Source of the DNA: Lobulomyces angularis
Taxonomy: Eukaryota; Chytridiomycota; Chytridiomycetes; Lobulomycetales; Lobulomycetaceae
Direction of reading: 5' to 3'
DNA length: 34,084 nt
Assembly (NCBI GenBank): GCA_027604685.1
Contig: JADHYX010000232.1
Span: forward strand, 1-34,084
The translations under genes were made by a program, and so were the position numbers. Positions 19,800-31,198 of the stretch are shown here, piece after piece. Positions within the stretch are counted from its first letter, which is position 1; each line of letters begins with the position of its first letter. The notes under the pieces are model-generated. The model saw only the letters and a program-made list of their open reading frames with translations. It searched no databases and had not been told where the DNA came from.

Positions 19800-21429
19800 A
19801 TGAAGTTGGGAACGGGGCTCTTTTATGATGTTCGTATGCTGCATCACATCAACTTGTTTCAAGAAGAACACCCAGAGTGTCCAGAAAGAATTAAATTAAC
19901 ATTCAATAGTCTTAAGGAAAAGGATATATTGAGTAGATGCACGAGAATTCATTTAACTCCTACTCCTGGATTGTTTTCGGAAAGAAACAAAACTGAAATG
20001 GAACTTATTACTTCAGCCCATTCGGAAGATCACTATAATAGAATTAGAGCGACTACAAGTAATTTAATTTTATTTTAAAAGGCAAGTCAATATTTTTTGT
20101 CTAGTTGAAAATTTTAGTGAATTGAAAGAAACAACACATATCGACCATAAAGATGATGTTTATTTTTGTAGAGAAACCTTTTTAAGTGCTAAAATTTCAG
20201 TGCTAGGTGTTATTACGTTGTGCGAGGCTGTTTGGAATAATACTGTAGAGAATGGAATTGCAATAGTTCGGTATTTAAATATAACGTCAGAATTTGTTAT
20301 AAATATTTGTCTAACTAGACCACCTGGCCATCATGCAGAATATAATGAGGTTTGTAAACAGATGTAAATAAGACATTTATTAGGTGTTTTTAAATAGGCA
20401 ATGGGTTTTTGTGTGTTTAATAATGTTGCAGTAAGGCATTTAACATTTTAATTGAATTTTAATTTTCAAATTTTACTAAGGTAGCTACCAGAGTAATGCA
20501 AAAGAAATATGGCATAAAAAAGATTTTAATTGTAGATTGGGATATTCATCACGGAAATGGAACTCAAGCAGAATTTTATGAGGATCCTTCAGTATTGTAC
20601 ATAAGTATACACCGCTACGATAATGGTTTAAATTATTACCACACTTTAACCACACTTTAACCACACTTTGTATTTAATTTTTTAACTGGTAGGCGAGTTT
20701 TATCCTCACTCACCTAACGCGTCCTTACGAAATATTGGAGAAGGGGCTGGAGTTGGCAGGTAAGATTAGTAATTACAGCTTTAAATAGAAAGAAACATGT
20801 TTTTGAAAGAAATATAAATATACCTTGGAATGGAAACGGTTACGGCGATGCTGACTATATAAACGCATTTAACAAAATAGTTCTGCCTGTCTCAGCTGAA
20901 TTTGATCCTGAACTGATTATCGGTAAAAAAAATAAAGGTTTTATTATGTTGACGGAGCGCCTCTTGTTAGTTTCAGCGGGATTTGATGCTGCTATGGGGG
21001 ACACTTTAGGCGGATGCAATGTTTCTCCAGAAGGATTTGCTGAAATGACGTTGATGCTAAAACAACTAGCGGGGGGGAAGATTGTGTTAGCTTTGGAAGG
21101 TGGTTATTGTATTGAAGCTTTAATAGAATCGATTGCTGCCTGCACTTTAGTTTTACTTGGAGATACTTTGGAAAAACCAAATGTCTCATTAGGTGCTAAT
21201 GATGAAGCTGTGGATGTTGTAGAACAAGGTAAACTTATCTACCATTAATACTCAGTTTTTATTTTTTTCAGTAATCGAAGAAATTTCACCTTACTGGAGA
21301 TGTATGCAACAACTGAAAGTTTATGGTAAAAAATAATATGAACTTTGCTTTAATCGAACATTTTAAAATATAGAGGATATGGACGTAGTTTCAGAAGTTA
21401 TTAGTGAGGAATTTAATGAAAATAATTAA
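19800..21429 (+). CDS. Class II histone deacetylase (Hda1/Clr3/HDAC6-type)
   Basis: Zinc-dependent deacetylase that removes acetyl groups from lysines of histones or, for HDAC6-like members, tubulin. Exons: 19800-20058, 20105-20270, 20319-20349, 20398-20430, 20481-20625, 20693-20759, 20810-20922, 20971-21228, 21272-21325, 21374-21429, giving 393 residues, essentially a single catalytic domain. Motifs: [27 protein letters not shown] with the catalytic His146-His147, [26 protein letters not shown] with zinc ligands Asp184 and His186, [11 protein letters not shown] with Asp277, and LALEGGY with Tyr317. The WD-x-HHGNGTQ and GFD forms place it in class II rather than class I. There is no second domain, ubiquitin-binding zinc finger or Hda1-type C-terminal Arb2 domain. 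Two consecutive exons are only 31 and 33 nt. Confidence 0.95.
20639..20669 (+). repeat. 11-bp tandem repeat inside an HDAC intron
   Basis: Nearly three copies of CCACACTTTAA lie within intron 5 (20626-20692) of the deacetylase gene. The repeat lengthens this intron to 67 nt, against 43-50 nt for the other introns of the same gene. Confidence 0.85.
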
Positions 21430-21967
21430 AAAATACCTATGCTCAATTTAATAACAATTATGTTTAATAACTGAGCAACCTGAATTCGAATATAGAATAT
21501 AGCTTAATAAAAGAAAATCTAATTAAAATAGAAACAGTGACTTAATACCTTTTATTTGATTCGTCAACGTATAATAGCAAAAAGGATTCTTTCAGTTTTG
21601 TATTATTGAATGCTTTATATGTCTTAACTGAAAGAATTTCTACGATAATTATTGTTTCAAATAAAAATATAACAAAGTATCAAAAATTTCTTTCAGAAAA
21701 TGCAGTAAAGTCTGATGAAAGTCAATGTTAGTACCAATTAAAGAACGAAGATATCGTTGTCATTAACAACATAATTTCTGATTCGTGATCCATAAACATT
21801 TAACAAACAGACTTTTTGATGGCACAGTTGTTTTTGAGTGGATATTACTAAAATATGTCCAAGTTGATAGATTGTCAACAACTTTGCATAAAAAAAAAAA
21901 AAGTACTTAAATAAAACAGAATTTTATTTTTCAGATATACTACAAATATCCTTTTTTATAAAACGCT
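21430..21967. other. Intergenic between HDAC and cyclin genes
   Basis: AT-rich with no coding feature. It holds a perfect 11-bp inverted repeat (21588-21598 with 21625-21635) listed separately and the presumed cyclin promoter. Confidence 0.55.
21588..21635. repeat. Inverted repeat, 11-bp arms
   Basis: TTCTTTCAGTT at 21588-21598 is perfectly complementary to AACTGAAAGAA at 21625-21635, with a 26-base loop. It could form a hairpin in the 3' region of the deacetylase transcript or be chance in low-complexity DNA. Confidence 0.5.
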
Positions 21968-22618
21968 ATGCTTAAAGTCAACTCTTATCCTACTCCAAAA
22001 ACTGAATACCTCAACTATTTACCACACAAGAACAAAATTCAATCCAGACAACCTATTCACAGATCTTACTCTAATCCCGTTGACACCACTACATTTCCTA
22101 AAACCATTGCAAAAAAAACATCAAATTTACGTCAACAGCAGCACCGTAAATTTTGTGAGGTCATCCAATATTCCATTTTTAGAATATTAAAAAAACGAAA
22201 ACCTAACAGTCAGAAGGATTTAAGTACCTTATCTTTAAACTTACAAAGCATATTTTTAAATCACTACAATATTAGGTTCGATAGGGAAATTTTGGGTTTA
22301 AGTTTATTGTACTTTTATCGATTGATTTATACAAAAAATAACGAAATTGACCTCTTTGCCAACTTTGATTTAAACAAACTGTTTTTGATATGTTTAAGTT
22401 TAAGTTTAAAATTTTTAAGAGACGAAAAAGTGGAAAACAAGTTCTTTTTAATTTACAAGATTATTAACAACATAGAGGAAATGCGATTTTTGGAACTAAT
22501 AGTTTTAAATCAGCTTCATTTTACCCTTCACTGCAAAAGAAGTGAATGGCTTAATTGGTGTAATATCTTAAATGCTTTGGAACTGGAATGCGAAGAATTC
22601 AACATTTTTAATGTTTAA
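21968..22618 (+). CDS. Pho80-like cyclin
   Basis: Intronless gene of 216 residues. The cyclin box lies in the second half: FDREILGLSLLYFYRLI, FDLNKLFLICLSLSLKFLRDE and EEMRFLELIVLNQLHFTLHC follow the helix pattern of Pho80/PCL and cyclin U/P proteins (I..A..YL.R, ..HRLLL.A..LA.KF..DE, ELN.LE..FL..L.F.L). Such cyclins activate Pho85/CDK5-type kinases that control phosphate, glycogen and polarity responses. The N-terminal 60 residues are basic and probably disordered. The partner kinase is not in the window. The last helices of the second cyclin fold are not seen, as is normal for this single-fold subfamily. Confidence 0.83.
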   Translation: MLKVNSYPTPKTEYLNYLPHKNKIQSRQPIHRSYSNPVDTTTFPKTIAKKTSNLRQQQHRKFCEVIQYSIFRILKKRKPNSQKDLSTLSLNLQSIFLNHYNIRFDREILGLSLLYFYRLIYTKNNEIDLFANFDLNKLFLICLSLSLKFLRDEKVENKFFLIYKIINNIEEMRFLELIVLNQLHFTLHCKRSEWLNWCNILNALELECEEFNIFNV

Positions 22619-22846
22619 ACTTAATCTGTTTCGAAACTTAATTTTTTTATTTATAGCTGATATGTGTTTTAAAATTTCTATGCCATCTTGTACAATAATT
22701 ACTGTAACTTGAATAGTTGTATTATTTTAATGTTTTTTTCTAATATTACATTTATTTAATATTCTGACACTTCTGTCGCCTATATTTTGATTTATTACTA
22801 ATTTAACATAAGATTTTTTCTTTTCTTTAAGATTTTTAGCGTTATA

Positions 22847-25800
22847 ATGGTTAAAAACTTAAAAAAAAAAATAAAAAAAAAAAGTTTTAATTAATTCCAC
22901 AAAAAACAAACAGATATTAAATTCTTTAAAAACTACAAACAAAAGAATAATAAGTATCTCACGATCTTTTTCTAATGCTAGTTTAATAAAAAAAAATCAA
23001 CAGAGCACCAGTGCTGCTAATAACTTCCAAAATTTGGGTGAAATGAAAAAAAACAATGCAATTGCATCAGATCCTGGTGCAAATGAAATTTTGGGATCCG
23101 AAAATGTTAATATTCTTATGTCAGATGGTCAATTTTCAAATTTAATGGAAGGTACAACCTCATCACCATGCATTAATTAATAAAATATTATTTAATATAG
23201 AGGTGAAATATACAAAAAAAATTGAAACTACAGTTACCACACGTACAGTGGATACTTTAGAAACTCCACATAAGTTAGAAACTCACGAAACTACAAAAAC
23301 TTTAGAAGCAACTGAGACTAAACAAACAATTGAAAGATCTTTTAGCGAAAAAGGTGAAATTTTTTTTGAATAGGTTGATGAAGTAACTGATATCGGTTTT
23401 TAGAAAAATTTATTAATTGTAGCACAATAGAAAATCAACAGGTGGAAAGTTCAAGCAACATCGATAAAATTGATCCAAATTTACAAAAGGCTACAAAACA
23501 ATTGAAGGATTTTATTGAATTTGAAACAAAAAAAAAAAACATCAAGCTTTTGGTTAATATTGTATCACATCTAGAAAAAAAACCTGATAATTTGATAAAA
23601 ACTTTAGAGAGTGATGACTTTATAAAAATTTTGAATGTTTATTTTGAGCATCCCGTTGTTGCAACTATATCCGCAAATGAAGTGATAATTTTTTTTGCCA
23701 AGTTTTTACATTTGGTTGAGAAAATTAATTGGTTGCCATACAAGTTGCTGTTTACTATATTTAAGGAAATTTCAGAAAAAGGTATTTTAGCATTTCATAT
23801 ATACCTTTTTTTCGGTGTTACATTAAAAAATATTGAATAAACTTACTTTTAATTAATTGCGTTGTAACTTTTAGTGGAAAGGTTTCATACTATAATTGAG
23901 CAATACAAACGTTATGACTTATTTGTCAAACATGCAAGACGTAATAAAACTCTTGAAGAAAACAAACTAGATCTGGTAGATCTACCGCTATCTGAATCCT
24001 GGGAACAAAAAGCCATTCCTTTAATTGAAGGTTTGAGAGGAGTTTTACCATATTATTTTAAAGATGGGTTTTTGAAAAATGAACCATTTTTAAAGGAATT
24101 ATTTGGAACATTTTACTTTTTAAAAGATTTAGAGGGTTTAATGAAGTTTGAAAAAGAGTTTCGAAGATGTGGTTTGGCAATTCCAGTTGAATTATATGTG
24201 ACTGCAATTCGATTGTCTGGAGAAGTAGGTGACTATGACAGCACAAAAAGGCTTTTTTCTACGTCTGTTGCTCAATTACATTCACCCATCCCAATGGCGA
24301 TTTATACTTCCTTTGTTCGTGCCTTAGCGAATTTAGAAATGGAGGAGAATGCTTTAAGTTTTATAAACAACGATATGGTTGCAGATAAGGTTAAAGCCAG
24401 CATTTTGGTTTACGAAAATTATCTGGATGGACTTTTAAAAAGCGGGAAAAATTACGATCATGCTCTAGTATTGTTTGAAGACTTGCATTTTGAAAGTACT
24501 TTGCCAAAGCCGCGATTACAAACATATCTAGTTATGTTAGATGGGGCATTAAGTAACGATGATAGTGAAACAGTACAAAAGATTTTGACAAAAGTTAATA
24601 ATAACGATATTAGTCACCAATTACAACATCGCTTATTTTTTCATTTCGTTTCAAGAAGAATGACACAAAAAGCAATTGAAATTATTCACATTTTAAAAAA
24701 GAAATCGTCAAACGCTAATATAATGGCATTAGGAGTTTTAATTGAAATTTTACTTGAGGAAGGTAATACTACTGTCGCTTTAAATATCTTTAAAAATGAA
24801 GTACATCCTTTAAAACATGATAAAATTTTGTTCGTTTTGGAGCATCTGCTTGAATTTTTGCACTCAGAAGGTGGTAATATATCCGACATTATTCAATTTT
24901 CAAAAAGTTATTGGGAGGTTAAAGATTTTAAAAAACTTACTCCTAAAATTGCGAATACAGTACTGGATGCCTTCCTATCCCAAATTGAGCATAAACCACT
25001 AACTTTAGAAGAATATCATTTTTTATTGGTGTGCTGCATTTTCACGAAACATGAGGTCTTAAGAAAAGTGTCCAAAATTGTTGACCTAATGCAAGTTAAA
25101 CCCACTTTGAAAACCTTTGAAGTAGTAAATTCTTACTTTATTGCTAGTAAAGATAATGTGTCAACTTCCGCTTGGAGAGCGAAGATGAGGGAGGCAGGGG
25201 TATTTGAAATTGAAAGTGGTACATCTGCAAGTGGAAATTTACCTGAATCACGTATTCCAAGTTCTGACTCTAGGAGCCCTGCAGTGCTTGAACAACTCGC
25301 AAGAGATAAGTCGGAATTAATTAAGGAACTTGTCCAAAGCCATAAAAGGTATTAAAAAATTTTTATATTTCTGTTCTATATTTTGAATTTATTTATTCAT
25401 TTTTCCATGTTATAAGAACTGAGGCATTTGCACTAGAATACACTTGTAAAAAGAACAATATTCCCATTTCATTTGTAGCAAAATTACGTCTACTGGAAGC
25501 GACAACGATTGAAAAAAACTTTGGTGATACTGAAGCTAGAATAAAAGCAGAGATGAATATTATTAATGAAATAGAGTCTAGGAGTCCTGTACAGGCAAAA
25601 AATTTGAAAACGGAACTGCTTAATACCGCTTGCAGGTCTTACTGTCTAGCTGACGAATTTGATATTGCCAAAAAATTGTTTAAAAAAATACCTAAAGGAA
25701 AGGTTCAAATCTTTACGATTGAACCATTTTTAAGAAAATTTGAAAAACTGGAAGATAAAGAGTTTTCATATTTTCTTATTGAAGCTTGGAAATTTTTAAA

Positions 25801-26960
25801 TAAAAAAACTTTTAGACCGCTTCACTTAAAGATTTTTGAAGTTTGGTTTTCCTTTTTAAAAAATGGGGACAACTTTGATTTGGAAGAATGTCTGAAGGTT
25901 TTTAAACATCTAAAGACAGTCAAACAAAGGATTGATTCTCATGACTACTTAATGGTGCTACGATGTATGACTGAATGCAACAAGAAGGAAATGACAGCAA
26001 GCCAGAGATCAGATTTGGAAGATTCGATACAGGAAATATTTCTGGAATGTGACGACCTGAATCTTCTAACTATTAGACACTTTAATACAATATTTAAATA
26101 TTACTTTGAATTGCAAGACTACCCCAATTTATACAAGTTTTATTTTATATTGAAGGAAAAACTCAAACTTCAACCTAATGCAAGAAACAATGTTAACTTT
26201 AACTCGGAAAGTTTAGCATACGCAGTACATACCCTAGTTAACTTTAAAAAAGGCGAAAACGAAACACACAGAGGGTACATAGAAGCTTTGGAACTGGTAA
26301 AACAATATTTTAGAAGTGGCACATCAAAACATCATCTTGAACCGATCTTAGAAGCTAGTTTAGAAATCAATAAAGAAGAAGAAAAAATAAAAAAAGGTGA
26401 TTTAAAGGTTGCGGAGGAGGTGATTAATCTGATGCAACAAAAAAAGGTTTTGGAGCCACAACATATTGCTAGTTTTTTAACTAAATTGTTTGAAAATAAT
26501 AATTTTGAGATGGCTACTGATATTTATAATAATTTACTTAATAATTATAATTGTAAGTGAAATAAAAATTACACTAATATATAACTTTTCAAAATCTGTT
26601 TTATTTAGTAAAAAGAGACACTATCATTGAAAACGTTATGATTAATGGCTACCTAAATATGGATAATTATAAAGCAGCAAAAACTATATATGATGGTTAG
26701 CCTTAAATAACAGAATTGCTCATTTTTTTTTTTTTTTAGATATGACAACAACTTCATTGGAGTCTAATGAAAATGTTCATCCAGTTCTTTTCAGTAGATA
26801 CAAACCAAAAAAAAACTTGGAAACCTTTCAGCTATTTATAAATTTTTTTAGAAATAAAAAGGTTGCAAACGACAAGGTTGGAGTCAACAATGAAACACTT
26901 AATACTCTCTTGGACGAATTTTTAACTTCAGCTAAACAAAATGGATTCGATCTGGCTTAA
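22847..26960 (+). CDS. Large PPR-like helical-repeat protein, probably mitochondrial
   Basis: Exons: 22847-22849, 22914-23151, 23201-23353, 23404-23781, 23875-25348, 25417-26552, 26609-26695, 26740-26960, giving 1229 residues. As in RPS14, the ATG alone forms the first coding exon. The N-terminus, MILNSLKTTNKRIISISRSF then SNASLIKK, is rich in Arg, Lys and Ser and free of acids, a good mitochondrial presequence. A Thr/Glu-rich segment follows (TVDTLETPHKLETHETTKT). The remainder is a long run of helical hairpins in PPR style, for example YVTAIRLSGEVGDYDSTKRL, YTSFVRALANLEMEENALSF, YLDGLLKSGKNYDHALVLFE and CRSYCLADEFDIAKKLFKKI. By analogy with fungal PPR proteins it would bind mitochondrial transcripts; no specific orthologue is recognised. 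Individual repeats are degenerate. Confidence 0.8.
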
Positions 26961-27171
26961 GATTTTTTCTTTTTTTTTTAATTTCTTATTAATAATAATT
27001 GCTATTTATTGCTCATTTTATTCTTTTTTTTATTTATTTATTTAAATAAAAAAAGTGAATTGAAAAAATAATGTAAGTTTAAATTAATAAATGTATTTTT
27101 TTATATTTTTCTTTTATTATAAAACTTGAAAAAAAATTTTGGAAAAAAAAATGAAAAAAATGATAAAAAAT

Positions 27172-28868
27172 TTATGTAACTTCAATCCAACCCTCGTCTG
27201 ACCTGTCAACAATGTAATGATGACTGCCACTTCTGCCAGTATTATTTATCAAGTTTCCATTGCTGTTGAATCGACTCCCCATTGAATTAGAACCAATAGT
27301 TTTACTTTCTTCTAGAATTTCTTTTAACTTGGTAACCCAGTCATCTCTCATCTTCTCAGTCTCACAGCTAAAAAGCATTTCCTTTTTTAAAAAGACGATT
27401 TTAAAACAGTGATGGTTATTGGTTGTCTTATTGTCGCTGCTTAAGTCCCTTTGTTTCTTATTTGAATCCTCTGGTTTGGAATTGCAATTTATTATATCAA
27501 TAATTAATTTTTTGTTTAGTTTCTTGTCATTTGTTAAATTTTGCGATGAAGCAAAATTTAATTTTATAATTTTTAACAAAATATATTCTTTTTCATTTTT
27601 GTACATGTAAATCGTCTTGTTTCTTAAAACAAACCAAAATGTCTTCCAATTTTTAAAATTTTTTGATCTCTTCTTCATATAACCTATAAAATAAAAAATT
27701 TTTTTAATTTTTTCTTTTAAAAAAATTGCACCTTGTAATAGAATTTTGTCTTCATAAAATACCCCATTGTCGGTTAGCTCTCTCTCTAAATTTAAACTAT
27801 TGCTAGAAACTAATAGATCCCCTCTGTGAGTCATAACTCCAACATTAGGTAAACGTTCCTCTTCTTCTTCCTCTTCCTCGTCTTCTTCGTCATCAACTAG
27901 GCTAAAAATGAGTAAAAAATTATTAATAATTAATTGGATTTCTGTAAATAGAGTTATACTGTTCAGATGAATCAGAATCGGCAGAACTAGACTCAGGACT
28001 GGAGACTCTATTAATACTGCTTTGCGACAGGGGATGACTTCCTCTTCTATTGTTATTCAAATTTGAATTGGAGGGAGTATTAGAAAGCACAGTAAGTTGT
28101 GATTCAATTGTAGAGGGATTAGAAATTTGGGAGGTGTCATCGGTAGCTTCCATTTCACTCTGAAATAGATGGAAAAAAAAAAATTAAAAAAACAAAAAGG
28201 AGTATGTTTACCAGCTGTATACTGATTAACCTTTTTAAATTCTTCGGATCCATGGAAACTGTACCGTTAGCCATATCAAAACCGTCTTTCTTTACAGCCT
28301 TTATTGTTGCGACCCAGTCCACTAGAGATTCCTTGGTTTCCGCCTTTTAATTTTTTATAAAATCAATTCAATATTTGCTGGTTTTTTTTTATTAACCTGC
28401 ATGTAGAAAGTTCGATTTGGACTAACTAAAGCAAAAACAAATTCTCTGTGTGAATTATAGTTCACCATAGCAATTGTATCTAAAAAAACGGAAAATAAAA
28501 CACAAATTTTAGAAATATTTAGATTACGAATTTCGTTTAAATTAATTATCGTCAAGAGTTCATATTCCTTTTCATCGTTATAGTAACACAATTTAGTTGG
28601 CCTTAGGACAAACCATCGTTTTTTCCAACTTTTTCTTGAATTTCCTTTTTTTTTGAGATATCCACTTTTTAAGTTTTTTTCGGAATGTAAAGGTGATATA
28701 CTCTGTAGTATCTCTTTATTTGACAATGGTGCATTGATTCTAACTAGAAGCATTAATGTATTTTTTTTAAAAATAAAAAACCATTTTATTTTTATTCCAT
28801 ATTATTTTGTTTTATTTTTTACCTCTTAAAGAATCTCTAGATCCACTTGCAGAATTAGATTGTGACAT
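27172..28868 (-). CDS. Protein with two pleckstrin homology (PH) domains
   Basis: Exons in transcript order: 28823-28868, 28528-28743, 28397-28479, 28212-28343, 27960-28159, 27732-27901, 27172-27683, giving 452 residues. PH1 begins SGYLKKKGNSRKSWKKRWFV and ends with an amphipathic helix (ETKESLVDWVATIKAVKK). A Ser/Asn-rich linker (QLTVLSNTPSNSN, SSPESSSADSDSSE) and an acidic run (VDDEEDEEEEEEEER) lead to PH2, which starts LQGYMKKRSKNFKNWKTFWF and ends with EKMRDDWVTKLKEILEE. K-x-n-(K/R)-W-x-x-(R/F)-W-F spacing in the first strands suggests possible phosphoinositide binding for both. No catalytic domain is present, so it is probably a membrane-recruited adaptor. The 48-nt intron before PH2 (27684-27731) lacks stops and keeps frame if retained. 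Confidence 0.85.
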
Positions 28869-29210
28869 CTTTGAAAAAATTTAAAAAAACTTTTTTATAA
28901 AAAGTCAAAAAAAATTTTTATATTGATTTATCTCTTTTATATTTTTTAAAATTTGGAAGTATATAATTAGGAATTTTTGTTTCAACAAGAGAAAAATATA
29001 TAAAAAAAAAAGAAATAATGTGTTTAATTTTAAAAATAAAAGTATCAACTTTTTGAATATAACATAATTTGGTGGAGAAGTTATAAATGTAGTGAAAATA
29101 TCTATTCCAAATCTACTAAATTAAAAAGTAGTTATCAATATAGCATGTGTATATAGACTTTCTTAATTTTATGTTATTCATTTTAGAAAGACCATTTTTT
29201 TATGTTTTTA
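28869..29210. other. Intergenic, AT-rich
   Basis: Between two minus-strand genes: presumed promoter of the PH protein and 3' end region of VPS36. No other feature seen. Confidence 0.55.
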
Positions 29211-30559
29211 TCAAAACTCCGTTAAAAACAAATTTTCATAATAAGCTAACCCTTCAATGGAATCATCTCTAGCAATGATACCAACAGATTCTGCAATCTA
29301 AAAAAATAATAACAATTTAAAAAAACCAAAAATTGTGCACTTTTTATTTTACAATAAGCATTTCTTTTGCAACTAAAACAGAAACATTATACTCAATTGC
29401 AAAAATAGATGGAGTCAATTTTTTTCTATTTTTAACTAAACTTTGAATTCTTAAACAAATTTGATCTTCATCAAAATTTTTGTCATGTATAACGATCAGA
29501 CCGGATTCAAACGTTCTTAATTTGTATATTCCACTTTTTTCTAAAACAAGGCAACTAAAATAAATGCAAATAGATTAAGGTAGCCTAATATATAATTTTT
29601 TTCTATAAAAACCTTTTATACAGATCTTGCGGTGAGATTAGAGCCACACCTCTTGCTCTATTGATTAAACAATAGATATCGGTCAAAGATATCATTCCAT
29701 TAAATTTGGAGTTTCCCTTGCCTTTGGATAATTTTGATAAGAATTCTGAGAGTTCATTTGCTAATTGAGCTGAAAATGAATCCCCAGCAGATTCCCTTTT
29801 TATTTAAAAAAAAATAATTGAGTTAAAAAAAGTCAATAGAGCTAATGTAAAACATTTACTTAGTTACAGGTTGGGATATTCCCAAATTAACAAGGTAGGA
29901 TTTGAATTTTGTAACGTCATCATCATTATATTGATTTGAGGTATTTGCTAACTTTGAACTGATTACTTCAGCTAATTTAACCTAAAATTTTTTAAAAAAA
30001 AAAAAAAACTATGGTACCATTTCATCCGCATTCTTAATTAATGTATCTAAATCAGTAAAGGCGTTGTTTAAATAAGTTTCAGTTTGGTCGTTTTCTAGTT
30101 GAATGCTATTAAAGATTGATGTCAATCCAGCAGGGGTGGGAGATTTAAAATTTTCTAAACTCTTTAAGCTATTTTCAAGTTTTGATTGAAGTAAATTTTG
30201 TATTTGAAGATACTGAGGATGAGGTAAAGAGAGGGAGGAAGTGTGGTATAAGTTACCAGTGCAAATTTCACACTGTTGAACGGTGAGAGGAAAATGATTT
30301 CTATAAGTGCAGTTAGGACAAGCAATTGAAGTAGGTTTTACACCACAGTTTGAACAGTTTTGTAGAGAAAAATTTGTAGTTGAGCAAATGTTGCATGTGA
30401 CTTTCAAGTAAGTAATTGTAGAAGAGGCATCACTGACATAAGTAATAGAGTTTACACTTTCTTAAAAAGATTAGATTTTCTTTTATCTATTTAATAATTA
30501 TACTCTTTGATTGAGAGAATAGTGTCATCATCACAAAGGAGAATTGAGTCAAGATTCAT
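29211..30559 (-). CDS. VPS36: ESCRT-II subunit Vps36
   Basis: Part of ESCRT-II, which links ubiquitinated endosomal cargo to ESCRT-III. Exons in transcript order: 30504-30559, 30018-30456, 29860-29981, 29613-29795, 29353-29554, 29211-29297, giving 362 residues. Two zinc fingers near the N-terminus have NZF spacing: Cys40-x2-Cys43...Cys53-x2-Cys56 and Cys65-x2-Cys68...Cys81-x2-Cys84. The C-terminal EAP45 winged-helix region is clear: YLVNLGISQPVTKESAG, QLANELSEFLSKL, GMISLTDIYCLINRARGVAL, ISPQDLYKSCLVLEKSGIYK and FESGLIVIHD. Only 39 residues precede the first finger and no PH-like GLUE strands are seen. In yeast the NZF pair is inserted inside GLUE, so this GLUE is missing, extremely reduced, or encoded in exons I did not find. 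Intron 29982-30017 (36 nt) is the shortest in the window. Confidence 0.9.
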
Positions 30560-30676
30560 TGCAAAAATATTTTCTTAAAGGTTTTTGGATTTATTAATAG
30601 ATAAGAGAAATTCAAAAGAAAGTTATCAAAAAACAACAATTAAAAAGTGTATGATTTGTAATAAATCCACTTACTA

Positions 30677-30741
30677 AAATATCACTTAAGTAATCAAGCA
30701 ACTTGCAAAGAAAATATACAATATCACTCAAATATTCAAGC
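30677..30741. repeat. Imperfect direct repeat, two copies
   Basis: ATATCACTTAAGTAATCAAG and ATATCACTCAAATATTCAAG lie about 41 bp apart at 30679-30698 and 30721-30740, differing at three or four positions. They sit upstream of VPS36. Function unknown. Confidence 0.5.
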
Positions 30742-30803
30742 AAATATATGTTCCAGCCATTTCTTAATTTTCTCCAAGCATTTTACAGTTAGTTAAAAAA
30801 AAA

Positions 30804-31010
30804 TTAATTACTATATTCAATTTTTTCATTAAAGTCATTTAATATTTGATGTAACTCCAATAGTATAGTTTCCAATAGGTCCAAAAATTCACACCTCCTC
30901 AAACCACTGTTGATTGTGTCTTTATAGACTCTTCCCCTTTTAAGAATCCTTTTTCCTATTTTCTCTCCTTTTTGATTATAAACTGAATATAAATACCATA
31001 CAATGTAAAT
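30804..31010 (-). CDS. Possible exon of an unrecognised small gene
   Basis: A minus-strand frame of 68 sense codons, bounded upstream by an acceptor-like TATTTATATAG, has plausible protein composition: YSVYNQKGEKIGKRILKRGR then LRRCEFLDLLETILLELHQI. It has no internal ATG start, so a real gene would need an upstream exon. A possible donor, GTAATT, near its end is followed by TTAACTAAC and AG. It could be a missed 5' exon of VPS36 or a separate gene. No family recognised. Confidence 0.22.
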   Translation of the reverse strand: MYIVWYLYSVYNQKGEKIGKRILKRGRVYKDTINSGLRRCEFLDLLETILLELHQILNDFNEKIEYSN

Positions 31011-31198
31011 CTATATAAATACTACATATAAATTGAAATAATATATTATATTTAATATAACCATTCAAAATTTATTTTTTATTAGGAGGTTAACACATAT
31101 ATATTATTTACTGAACAGTATTTGTTTTTGTATATTGTTTTCATCAGATTCAAACCACCTTAATTTTGTACTTTTTATACCAAACTTAATCTTTTAAA

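Larger units (their letters stand above)
30560..31198. other. Divergent intergenic region with possible orphan exon
   Basis: Between VPS36 (-) and the thioredoxin-fold gene (+). It contains a possible minus-strand exon (30804-31010) and a short imperfect direct repeat (30677-30741), both listed separately; the rest is AT-rich. Confidence 0.5.

Noticed and set aside
27419..27610. Plus-strand frames opposite the PH protein and other genes.
   Set aside because: They are shadows of well-supported coding exons on the other strand.
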